Source of the DNA: Limnoperna fortunei
Taxonomy: Eukaryota > Mollusca > Bivalvia > Mytilida > Modiolidae
DNA: 64,000 nt
Assembly: GCA_944474755.1 (NCBI GenBank)
Contig: OX104112.1
Span: 17,200,273-17,264,272, forward strand
Reading direction: 5' to 3'
Shown here: positions 22,695-33,800 of the stretch, piece after piece
Position numbering within the stretch: position 1 is the first letter of the stretch
Layout of the letters: each line of letters begins with the position of its first letter
The notes under the pieces: generated by a model
Database searches by the model: none
The model's input: the letters and a program-made list of their open reading frames with translations, nothing else
What the model was told of the DNA's origin: nothing
Position numbers and translations under genes: made by a program

Positions 22695-24258
22695 CTAATA
22701 ATGTGTTTTTAACTATTTAATATTTAAAAGCATGACTCAAAGATCCTTGATTCTACCCCTAATTTTATCAAACTTACAAAATATGATAATTATAAATTAA
22801 TATAATTGTGAACACTACAGTAAAAATTATTACATTGTATATTTCATGTTTTTGTAGATATAATGATACATTTTGGGAGACGTGGCAGAGAAAACTTAGC
22901 TAATTTAACCCGGAAAGATTTTGCAGTACAGCAAGATTCAGCTGGGATGATGTTTGTTTACAAAACAACTGATGAGAGGACCAAAAACCACCAGAATGAC
23001 TCTGAAAAGTCAGCTGATGGAAGAATGTATGAGATCAAAGGTATTTTTTTTTTATTCCGTTTAAATTATAAATAATAATCTGAATATTATATTTTAAAAA
23101 CATGAAAGTTCGAGTACATTTTACTACAATGTTAACCTCATACCATATGCTGGGCCGAATTTTACAACCGTTATAATCCGATGTTTGTTTTGTGACTTGT
23201 CTTAGAGTTGCCAAAAAAAAGCAAGGGTACGATTATTCGTTCTAACCAATGGATGATTTGGTTGAGTTTAAAACATGTATACATGTATCTTATTACACTT
23301 TTAGTACCATACAAATATTACAGAAAATAACGATAGTATAAACATGTAGCAACACAAACCTACACAATTTTGACCTTGCTATTAAATTCCATAATGAAAA
23401 AATTCAGAATGCCATTTTAATACCACAATGCATGAAAATTTTATTCTCTTTCAGATAGCGACAAATGTCTAGTTTGATCCTTTGTCAACTATATTCGTAA
23501 ATTAAACCCAAAGTGAGATAAGCTTTTCCAGAAAGCTAGATCTACTCCTGTAAATGGCATATGTTACAACAATGTTCCGCTAGGACACAACACGCTTGGA
23601 AATGTCATGGCAGAAATTAGTAGGGCAGCAAATCTTTCAAGGGAATACACTAATCACTCCTGCAGGGCCACCACTGTACATCTTTTAGATGAAGCTAAAT
23701 TCCCAAGCAGACATATAATGAGTGTAACAGGACATAAATCCGAGACCAGTTTAAAAACTTATTCTGGTAAAACATCAGAGAACATTAAAAAGGACATGTC
23801 CAAAGCTATTAGTGAAAAAACCTTGGAAATTACAGAAAAGACTGATTCAATATCCACTACTACTCGTGCTCCAAATATATTGAGGCCAACAGCTTTGTCG
23901 TCTAATATTGATTTTTTGTCTCTTTCCCAAAGCAATATTGTGATCGAAAATGATTTTGATACCACATTTGGAAGCTTATTTGAACTTCAGGCACTATCAA
24001 GTTCACAGACAGAGACTTTATTAAATGGTTTACCTGACAATGATGGTATGGATGACTGTATTAGAACATTGAATATACCTAAACTTGCTGAAGCACAGAC
24101 TTCTATTAATGTACCAACTCTAAGGTGGATGTTTTCAGCTCCAACAATGTATAACTGTCAAAACATTACTATAAACTATAATATTTTCTCAAGGAAATAA
24201 ATTTCTGTTGTCAAATCTTGAATTGTTGTTCAGTCAATACATCAAAGTAGAAAAAAGC

Positions 24259-24310
24259 ATGTGGTAGACAATGGACAATTAAAATACAGCAAAATTATCA
24301 ATTAATAATA
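24259..24310. repeat. Right inner inverted repeat flanking the recombinase gene
   Basis: CATGTGGTAGACAATGGACA followed by ATTAAAATACAGCAAAATTA and TCAATTAATAATA is the inverted partner of 19021-19072. It starts about 60 bp after the recombinase stop codon. Confidence 0.75.
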
Positions 24311-24330
24311 TAAAAATTTAAAAAATACAA

Positions 24331-24353
24331 CCTTTCTCTTAGTCAATACAAGT
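24331..24353. repeat. Left member of an inverted pair bounding a 2.4-kb block
   Basis: CCTTTCTCTTAGTCAATACA, then AG, is inverted at about 26763-26786. The likeness continues inward with ATACAGTACTTG on both sides, although the right side carries an extra ~75-bp segment. The pair may be the termini of another inserted element. Confidence 0.55.
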
Positions 24354-24385
24354 TATACAGTACTTGAGATTGAAAACACTTTTAT

Positions 24386-24560
24386 CAATCCGTCAGCGAT
24401 CCGTCAGCGTTTCAAAATCCGTCAGCGATCAGTTATCAATCAGTCAGATCCGTCAGATCGTTCCCAATCCGTCTATCCGTCAATTGACGGATTCGGAACG
24501 ATTTGACTGATCTGACGGATCGATTTGGACTGATCGCTCCAATCCGTCCATTCAACTTCC
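24386..24560. repeat. Cluster of CCGTCAG/GATCAGTCAG motifs with a hairpin
   Basis: Short motifs CCGTCAGCGATC, ATCAGTCAGATC and their complements recur many times. A dyad centred on CAATTG (24481-24486) pairs GATCCGTCAGATC with GATCTGACGGATC. A second cluster of the same motifs lies at 26465-26660. Paired subterminal motif clusters are typical of DNA-transposon ends. Confidence 0.6.
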
Positions 24561-24686
24561 GGTTAATGAAATCAATATTTCGAAATGTGAAAATTCGTTT
24601 CACTTGCAAATATTAGAAGTATACAAATATCAACTGTTATGTCCTCATTTATGGCTCGTTTAACCTAATAATAAGGCTAAAACAGG

Positions 24687-25112
24687 TCTAAAGTTATAAA
24701 TAATACGAATGGAAATTCCCCCAATCTATTACTAGTTATATATGCATCTGTGACGAAATATAAACAACACATAGTGTCATTTTATTAACAAAATAATTTT
24801 AACAAAATACACAAACAATGACTTAAAACAAATTGACCTCGCGTGCCAAGGCGTACGTCTCGTATTTGTCTTCGAATTTTTTAAAGCGGAAAAAGTCGAG
24901 TCTAAAGTTATAAATCATAAATAGAAAATTCCCCCAATATATAACCAAGCATCTGCGACGGAATATAAACATCACATAGTGCAATTTAAAAAAAAAGAAA
25001 TGGAAAAAAAAACACACACAATGAATTAAAAAAATATTTGACCTCGCGTGACAAGGCGTACATCTCGTATTTGACTTCGAAATTTTTTAAAGCTGAAAAA
25101 GCGAGAAAGACG
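24687..25112. repeat. Tandem duplication, period about 214 bp
   Basis: TCTAAAGTTATAAAT at 24689 recurs at 24901. It is followed in both copies by GAAAATTCCCCCAAT-type sequence, GCATCTGYGACG, AATATAAACA, CACATAGTG, ACAATGAMTTAAA, and TGACCTCGCGTG..AAGGCGTAC..CTCGTATTTG. The copies are moderately diverged and non-coding. Confidence 0.7.
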
Positions 25113-25676
25113 AAGGCGGAATAGTAACATTTTTTTCACGTCGCGCTTTCGCGTTAGCATTATTTGTATGTATGATTGAAGTTAGTTTAAGACTATTTTC
25201 AAACATTATATTAGTCTATTTAATATGGCGTCGAGTGTTTATAAGGAAGAGCTGCAGTACGCGTTTGTATATAGAAGCTTACGAGTTAAAGACGCAAACA
25301 TGTAAGCATAATGTTAAAATAAATTCTTCTTTCGCATTTTAGCCGTCACAATTTCTTTATTTTACGATGTCTGTTATAGTCATTCGATATTTAATGATAT
25401 ATAAGTATGAATGGTTTCCTTTAAATTCGGACGTGTTTGAAATTAGTTACTAGGTATCACGTTATTTTGGGAGGCGGGGGGGGGGGGGATGGTTCAGGAC
25501 ATAATAGAATCGCCGCGAACCATAGTGACGTGTTTAGAGAGTACTTGCACGCTAATGATCTCTTTTGTAGATTTCGAAAAGGAGAAGGCTTAAAATTTTC
25601 CGCCCATACCCATACCACTTATTTTACCAGTTGAATTCAAAATGTTTGCCCTTTTATCCACCTTTATCTAATTGAT

Positions 25677-25934
25677 TGAGGGGGGCGAGTGGTTATGGTA
25701 GTCTACTATTGATCACGTTGTCTGTCAACACTGAGGTTGCGGGTTCGAGTCTCAAGGCGGGCAGGGTGCACTCGACTTAATTGACAAGGATTGCCACTTT
25801 TCCTACCGAAGGACCGGGGTTTTCTCCGGGTACTCCGGCTTCCTCCTCCAATAAAAACTGGACGCCATGATATATCTGCAAAAATTGCTGAAAGTGGCGT
25901 TAAACAATATTTAAACAAACAAACAAACAAACAA
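25677..25934 (+). mobile_element. tRNA-derived SINE with intact 11-bp target duplication
   Basis: ATCTAATTGAT flanks both sides (25666-25676 and 25935-25945). The head GGCGAGTGGTTATGGTAGTC is a shortened A-box region; the B box reads GGGTTCGAGTC. The body matches the SINE at 17790 (GGGCAGGGTGCACTCGACTT, TTTTCCTACCGAAGGACCGG, TACTCCGGCTTCCTCC) and the tail is TTAAACAATATTTAAACAAA plus more AAAC units. It is younger-looking than the other two copies. Confidence 0.9.
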
Positions 25935-26464
25935 ATCTAATTGATATTTAACTTTTTCTTTTCATAAATAAGGCTGAACACCCTCGCTGAAAGAAAAGCA
26001 AGCATCCAATCAATCAATCAATCAATGAAATAAGTTTTTCAAATTGAATGACAATCTTTTAAAGGTCGGCTTAATATACAACAAATATACATGTAACAGG
26101 TCGCCGAAAAAAAATAGGCCGAAATCACGAGTCTCGGAAATAAAAAAAGAGAATCAATAAAGGATAACGAAAATAAATCATTTACCTCGTCGCTACTGAT
26201 GTGCCTTAATTCGAAGTTTTTTAAAGGTTTACAGGGCGCAACCCGCAAATATGTCCTGTTTTAAAGAAATTTGCTTTATTAAATAATATAAAGAAAATAG
26301 TTTTTTCTTTAAATATGTTTACTTATGTTATTTTTAAGAACGAGACATTGTATTAACTATTCTTTAGAATACTTGCGTTTATTTTATTATAAATTTTATT
26401 ACAAATGCATATATAATATACAAATCACGCAGAATTCGTTTTATCTCTAAATTATTAATGTATA

Positions 26465-26660
26465 CGTATCCGTCAATAAACTGACCGATTTATGCATATA
26501 ATTAAATGACGGATTCTGGATCGCACTGATTGAACTGATCGCTGACGGTTACCAAGGTAATGACGGATTCATAATTTGGACGGATGTATTCATCATCAAT
26601 CAGTCAGCGATCCGTCAGCGTTCCAAAATCCGTCACCAATCAGCTATCAATCAGTCAAAG
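26465..26660. repeat. Second CCGTCAG/GATCAGTCAG motif cluster
   Basis: It contains ATCCGTCAATAAACTGACCG, GATTGAACTGATCGCTGACG, CAATCAGTCAGCGATCCGTC and further variants in both orientations. It mirrors the cluster at 24386-24560 at the other side of a 2-kb segment. Confidence 0.55.
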
Positions 26661-26687
26661 TGTTGCGTTTACGGGTGCAAGTACTGT

Positions 26688-26762
26688 ATATATCGACTTC
26701 GAGTTATATATCGACCTCGGACTACGTCCTCGGTCGATATACATCTCTCAGTCGATATAAAC
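26688..26762. repeat. TATCGAC-rich dyad segment
   Basis: Four TATCGAC/GTCGATA motifs (TATATATCGACTTCGAG, TATATCGACCTCGG, CCTCGGTCGATATA, CAGTCGATATA) face each other across about 75 bp. The segment is absent from the matching place in the left partner near 24350, so it may be an insertion. Confidence 0.5.
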
Positions 26763-26786
26763 TTGTATTGACTAAGAGAAAGGCTG
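26763..26786. repeat. Right member of the inverted pair bounding the 2.4-kb block
   Basis: ACTTGTATTGACTAAGAGAA followed by AGG is the inverted copy of 24331-24353. Confidence 0.55.
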
Positions 26787-26872
26787 TAATTGTATATTAT
26801 TAACGACTAAGACGGACGCATACTGATGGTAAAAGCTCACATGACATTTTACAGAATCATACTGATTTAAAA

Positions 26873-27077
26873 ATCGTGCGCTCAAGTTAGTAACTCGTGC
26901 GCACAAGATCTGAAACTTGTGCGCTCAAGATTTGAAACTCGTGCTCTCAAGTTAGTAAATCGTGCGCACAAGATCTGAAACTCGTGCGCTCAAGTTAGCA
27001 ACTTGTGCGCGCAAGTTATTAATTCGTTTGCACAAGTTATAAATTATTTTTTACGTGGCACGTACGGGCTTCCATAG
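26873..27077. repeat. Right inverted array of 21-22 bp repeats
   Basis: About eight units of the type GTGCGCTCAAGTTAGTAACTC are followed by AAGTTATAAATTATTTTTT and GGGCTTCCATA. Reverse-complemented, the order and the outer end match 18185-18415. The two arrays bracket everything from the degenerate repeats through the recombinase gene to the CCGTCAG clusters. Confidence 0.85.
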
Positions 27078-29190
27078 TTTACACAACTCATAACCCCACA
27101 AGATAAAAATCTCCGCATCTGTGTCTGATATAGATAGGATTTAGGTTGACACTAAGTGCGTCATTGGGTGCATACTCGTAATGTAGCAGAGCGGGAATGA
27201 ATCACTCCCGCCAGTTTGATACCCAAAAGAAGTTGCATATACAATCAGACGTGGTCGATCTGGATATCTTTCGACAGACAGTGTCACCATTTTTTTTTCG
27301 GTTTCGTGTTTAAAATCGATCATTATTGATGCGTGATGATAGTCATTGCCGTTTTTAATAACCCGGCGTGCGTTGTGTAATAATTGACATTCGTGTCATC
27401 GTTTTAATTACGTTAACTACATGTAGAACGTTGAGAAACCAGAAACTGAATGGCGTGTTGCATCTTGGGTAATACATATGTAAATTTCTAGATTCTTACT
27501 ACGGAATGGTTGTTATAGTATGAAAATTAGCACGTTTATAATAAAATTAGGTCACATTATCCATATACAGAAAAATGATCGACATAGCATTGTCTACGTA
27601 AATCTTCAAAGACGAAAAAAAAATTCTTCAATAAAGATCGTTTTGCGTTAGTTTCGCAACGTTTAATAACGGAAAGGAGATGAATATTATGTTTGAATTT
27701 GTATAAAAAGACCGAAGTCAGAATTTTTACATGCTACACTACCAGCAATAGGACTGAATTCTGCCGTTAATCCGACGAATCACAAAACTAACTTCGGATT
27801 ATACTGGCCGTAAAATTCGGTCTCTTGACAGGCACGTAATCAATTTAGAAATAATTCATGATGGCTGAGCCTTTATATAGGAGTATTTTGAGCGAGCGAT
27901 AGCGAGGTGTAATAAGAATTAAAAAGCCGAGTCCATGTGTAAATAAATAAAATATCATACCCAGAATGATTGTTTTACAATTTTGATGTGAGAAAAGGCT
28001 GTGCTTTTCAATTCAATACGTCCCTGTAGGCCACGATTTTTTACCACACATTGTTAGATGAAAAATGTTCGGTCTAAACATTCTTCTGATTTTAATATAC
28101 GGAGGACAAATACGTTTTAACACATCATTAATTAAATATAGTTAGTTTATAACGCGCCCTTAATATGTCTTTTTTACTTACATTTCAATCCAACTTCAAA
28201 ATTAAACCGTTAACATTGTTATGTTGCATTGCGCATATGCGAAGTATAGATATGTTGGGTAATATATCATTTGGCGTTATAAGGACGTCATATTAGAATA
28301 TTAGATATAGCTAACTACTATTAGTAGTTAATGTGTAAGTAACACTTGACTACCTTGTCCCCTAACTGAATATATTTTCTAAATTATAGTCATATATGTT
28401 AGTTTGATTAGAATTAAATGATAACTTTTGCTCACACAACGTTGTTAGGATTGGAGTCGAGCGCATATTTTCCTGATATTTATGTTTAAATACATTACCC
28501 AGATTCCATCAGTTAATTTGATATAGACTTTAGTTCCTGTCATTACCTGTATAGACATATCCTTGGACCTTCAAATTTTCCGAACAAAATGTATTCCTAA
28601 AAAGGTTCACTACTCTGAGAATTCCCTATTCCGAAAGTTTCATCATTTCGAATGTAGAAAATTGATCGCTCAGAGTTCTGAAAATAGCCCATTACACGTT
28701 AGTTTCATTACTTAATATTTCACCGTATTGTTGGGTATTTTTTATACTTCTAAAGCAATTATTGAAATATTCATTGTCACTAAACATCAGTGTATTGTCG
28801 ATTTGAGGATGTAAAATTATTGGTTTACATGTCCTGAAAATTATGTACAGTCATGACAGTCGAAGACATATTCTACGTTAGCATATTGTATTAATGCTTT
28901 TAAGTGTAGCAGATGTAGCTACATGTACTATCATTGGATGTATAGTATATTGACATTTTCCAATAGACGCAAATTAATCGACGATTTTATTGTCGCAATT
29001 ATTTATTTTAATTGTTGATTTTATTTTGAACGGATTTCTCTACTTAAAAGTTTTTAAACACTTGGAGACTAAAATTACCAAAAACCATTGGACAATTTAA
29101 CAACCGAATTTCATTTCACTTTATACAAAGGGCAGTTACCAACGGGAAACAAAAACGTAGCAGGAATGGAAATTAAAAAAATTCTGACAA
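27078..29190. other. AT-rich intergenic DNA, no gene seen
   Basis: No exon, RNA gene or clear repeat was recognised here. Short frames occur but look random. It separates the nested transposon block from the satellite. Confidence 0.55.
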
Positions 29191-29194
29191 CCGA

Positions 29195-30880
29195 GGCTGT
29201 TCAAGTATGGATTGGAGCTAAATAACATAAGTGCAGACAACTAATTTTGGGAGGGCGTTCGAACTTGGATTTTATACTCAGTATTATATCTGAGACCTAC
29301 AGGCCGATTTCGACCATTGATTGTATCTAGACCAAGTACTGGAAACTGAAATTGGGAGGCCGTCCAACCAGGTATCGTATCTAGAATAAGTACTGGTACC
29401 TTAAACCTGGAGAACGTTCGGACATTATTTATATTCAGACTAAGAACTTTAAACTGAGACTAGGATGCCGTTTGACCGTGGATTATATACAGACTGAGAG
29501 CTGGAAACGAACATCCGGGTCTTTCGATCATTAATTAAGGATTGTTTTCGATTGCTGGTTAGATTATTGGATATAGACGACTTTTGGGTCGGTTAACGCC
29601 AATAAACCGCGAAGTAGTTTATGTTTAGCGTAAACCCACCCAAAGTCATCTATATCCAATAGTCTAAACAATTCTTATATTTTAAATTCAGTACTATGAA
29701 AAGAAATAACAAAAACAATATTTTACAAATAGTAAATTAATATTTGCAATTCACAATTCTTAGTGTCGTCACTTGTTGTTTGCGGAAGAATCCATGTATA
29801 GTCAACGTCATCAATACTTATAATCATGACGTCAACAATCAGTCACCTTCTGGTATAGCAAGTTAGGTTATACGAAATGGACAATAATGTTCAGCTGTTG
29901 AATATTTAAATGAAATTAAAATATTTGTATTTAATCTGAGTACTTTTAATTGACATCGTGAAGCCGTTCGACCAGTAATATTGTATTTAGACTACGTACT
30001 GAAAACTGACACCTGGAGACCGTTCGACCATTATTTGAATCTAGACTAAGTACTGGTAACTGACAACGTTTGAGGAGGGCTGGCGTTCGACCATTAATTT
30101 ATCTAGACTAAGTACTTTTAACTGACATCGTGAACCCGTTCTATCATTAACGAATTTAGACTATGTACTGGTAACTGACACGGGATGCCGTTCGATCATT
30201 TATTTTATCTAGACTATGTACTGACACCTGCAGGCCTATCGTCCATTAATTGTATCCAGAATAAGTACTGGTAACTGACAAAGAGAGGCCGTTCGACCAT
30301 TAATTGTATCTTGACAATGTAATGGTAACTGACACCGGGAGGCCGTTTGATCATTAATTTTATTTAGACTTAAGTACTGGTAACTGACACCCAAGTACTT
30401 ACCTCGGGAAGCATTTCAACTGTTAATCGTATCTGGATTAAATACTAGAAACTAACTCCGAAAGGCCGTTCGACCACTAATTTTATCTAGACTAAGTACT
30501 GGTAATTTACACCCGGAGATCGTTCGACCAATAATTTTATCTAGACTATGTACTGGTAACAAACACCGGCAGGCCGTTCGATCATTCATCGTATCTAGAC
30601 TCAGAACTGGTAACTGACACACGAAGGTTGTTTGACCATGGGTTATATTTAGACTAAGAACTGTAAACTGACACACTGAGGTGATTTGACTAGTAATGGT
30701 ATCTAGACTAAGTACTTGTAAATGAAACAGAGAGAATGTTCAAACACGAATTATATCCAGACTAACTCGCACCGGGAGGCCGTTAGACCATAAAATAAGG
30801 ACTAAGAAGTGGAAACTGACCCCGAGTAGACGTTCCGTTTTTAATTTTAACTGGACTAAATACTGGTATCTAACACCGGG
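29195..30880. repeat. Diverged left margin of the 54-bp satellite
   Basis: Units here are about 50-65 bp and variable. The recurring parts are ATCTAGACTAAGTACTGG, TAACTGACACC and GGAGGCCGTTCGACCATTAA. Many carry GTTCGACCATTAAT where interior units have GCTCAACAATACAT. Similarity to the interior rises from left to right. The run is interrupted at about 29520-29935. Confidence 0.8.
29520..29935. other. Non-satellite insertion in the array margin, with a foldback
   Basis: Satellite units stop and resume around this AT-rich stretch. At its left part an inverted pair (about 29559-29598 and 29628-29667) includes GATTATTGGATATAGACGAC and GTCATCTATATCCAATAGTC. This looks like a MITE or other insertion into old satellite DNA. 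Confidence 0.6.
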
Positions 30881-33800
30881 AGGCCGCTCAACAATACATT
30901 GTATCTAGACTAAGTACTGGTAAATGACGCCGGGAGGCTCCTCAACAATACATTGTATCTAGACAAAGTACTGGTAACTGACACCGGGATGCTGCTCAAC
31001 AATACATTGTATCTAGACTAAGTACTGGTAACTGACACCGGGATGCTGCTCAACAATACATTGTATCTAGACTAAGTACTGGTAACTGACACCGGGAGGC
31101 CGCTCAACAATACATAGTATCTATACTAAGTACTGTAACTGACACCGGGATGCTGCTCAACAAACCATTGTATCTAGACAAAGTACTGGTAACTGAAACC
31201 GGGAGGCTGCTCAACAATACATTGCATCTAAACTAAGTACTGTAACTGACACCAGGAGGCTGCTCAACAATATATTGTATCTAAACTAAGTACTGTAACT
31301 GACACCTGGAGGCCGCTCAACAATACATTGTATCTAAACTAAGTACTGTAACTGACACCGGGAGGCTGCTCAACAATACATTGTATCTAGACTAAATACT
31401 GGAAACGTACACCGAGATGCCGGTCAACATTACATTGTATCTAGACAAAGTACTGGTAACTGACACCGGGAGGCTGCTCAAGAATACATTGTATCTAGAC
31501 AAAGTACTGGAAACTGACACCGGGATGCTGCTCAACAATACATTGTATCTAGACTAAATACTGGAAACGTACACCGGGATGCCGCTCAACATTACATTGT
31601 ATCTAGACAAAGTACTGGTAACTGACACCGGGAGGCTGCTCAACAATACATTGCATCTAGACAAAGTACTGGAAACTGACACCGGGATGCTGCTCAACAA
31701 TACATTGTATCTAGACAAAGTAATGGCAACTGACACCGGGAGGCTGCTCAACAATACATTGTATCTAGACAAAGTACTGGTAACTGACACCGGGAGGCCG
31801 CTCAACATTACATTGTATCTAGACAAAGTACTGGTAACTGACACCGGGAGGCTGCTCAACAATACATTGTATCTAGACAAAGTACTGGAAACTGACACCG
31901 GGATGCTGCTCAACAATACATTGTATCTAGACTAAGTACTGGTAACTGACACAGGGATGCTGCTCAACAATACATTGTATCTAGACTAAATACTGGTAAC
32001 TGACACCGGGAGGCCGCTCAACAATACATTGTATCTAGACAAAGTACTGGAAACTGACATCGGGATGATGCTCAACAATACATTGTATCTAGACTAAGTA
32101 CTAGAAAATGACACCGGGATGCTGCTCAACAATACATTGTATCTAGACTAAGTACTAGAAAATGACACCGGGATGCTGCTCAATAATACATTGTATCTAG
32201 AAAAAGTACTGGAAACTGACACCGGGATGCTGTTCAACAATACATTGTATCTAGACTAAGTACTGGTAACTGACACCGGGAGGCTGCTCAACAATATATT
32301 GTATCTAGACTAAGTACTAGAAAATGACACCGGGATGCTGCTCAATAATACATTGTATCTAGACTAAATACTGGTGACTGACACAGGGAGGCTGCTCAAC
32401 AATACATTGTATCTAAACTAAATACTGGTAACTGACACCGGGAGGATGCTCAACAATACATTGTATCTAAACTAAGTACTGTAACTGACACTGGGATGCA
32501 GCTCAACAATATATTGTATCTAGACTATGTACTGGAAACTGACACCGGGGGGCCGCTCAACCATACATTGTATCTAGACAAAATACTGGAAACTGACACC
32601 GGGATGCTGCTCAACAATACATTGTATCTAGAATAAATACTGGTAACTGACACCGGGATGCTGCTCAACAATACATTGTATCTAGACAAAATACTGGTAA
32701 CTGACACCGGGATGCTGCTCAATAATACATGGTATCTAGACTAACTACTGGTAACTGACACCGGGAGGCCGCTCAACAATACATTGTATCTAAACTAAGT
32801 ACTGTAACTGACACCGGGAGGCTGATCAACAATACATTGTATCTAGACTAAATACTGGAAACGTACACCGGGATGCCGCTCAACATTACATTGTATCTAG
32901 ACAAAGTACTGGTAACTGACACCGGGATGCTGCTCAACAATACATTGTATCTAGACTAAGTACTAGAAAATGACACCGGGATGCTGCTCAACAATACATT
33001 GTATCTAGACTAAGTACTAGAAAATGACACCGGGATGCTGCTCAATAATACATTGTATCTAGAAAAAGTACTGGAAACTGACACCGGGATGCTGCTCAAC
33101 AATACATTGTATCTAGAATAAGTACTGGTAACTGACAACGGCAGGCTGCTCAACAATATATTGTATCTAGACTAAGTACTAGAAAATGACACCGGTATGC
33201 TGCTCAATAATACATTGTATCTAGACTAAATACTGGTAACTGACACCGGGAGGCGGCTCAACAATACATTGTATCTAAACTAAGTACTGGTAACTGACAC
33301 CGGGAGGCGGCTCAACAATACATTGTATCTAAACTAAGTACTGTATCTGATACCGGGATGCTGCTCAACAATATATTGTATCTAGACTATGTACTGGAAA
33401 CTGACACCGGGAGGCCGCTCAACATTACATTGTATCTAGACAAAATACTGGAAACTGACACCGGGATCCTGCTCAACAATACATTGTATCTAGAATAAAT
33501 ACTGGTAACTGACACCGGGATGCTGCTCAACAATATATTGTATCTAGACAAAATACTGGTAACTGACACCGGGATGCTGCTCAATAATACATGGTATCTG
33601 GACTAACTACTGGTAACTGACACCGGGAGGCTGCTCAACAATACATTGTATCTAGACTAAATACTGGAAACGTACACCGGCATGCCGCTCAACATTACAT
33701 TGTATCTAGACAAAGTACTGGTAACTGACACCGGGAGGCTGCTCAACAATACATTGTATCTAGACTAAGTACTGGTAACTGACACCGGGAGGCCGCTCAA

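Larger units (their letters stand above)
19240..24200 (+). pseudogene. Crypton-like (DUF3504-type) tyrosine recombinase gene, interrupted and decayed
   Basis: Start ATG 19240 (CAAACAATGG context). Exon 1 encodes the N-terminal helical core-binding domain (HTAVKLFREYLTEK, KSTMNSYRQGLQRHL). It is split by a MITE at 19586-20152 and resumes with KAFKCIGKELNRVGLA, then DHYLPINDVDLQNMYG. Exon 2 (22858-23040) carries the first catalytic Arg region FGRRGREN (22872-22895) and a TKNH segment. Exon 3 (23455-24200) carries H-x-x-R (HSCR, 23655-23666), GHK (His codon 23733) and the Tyr nucleophile (codon 23760). The intron 23041-23454 is GT-AG, phase 1. In-frame stops: TAG 20256, TGA 20304, TGA 23475, TGA 23514. 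A truncated LINE has removed the exon 1 donor. Family members catalyse site-specific DNA recombination; relatives include metazoan Cryptons and domesticated genes such as KIAA1958. The recognisable active-site motifs survive, but this copy cannot make the full protein. Confidence 0.85.

Noticed and set aside
25706..25930. 74-residue minus-strand frame
   Set aside because: It is antisense to the SINE at 25677-25934.
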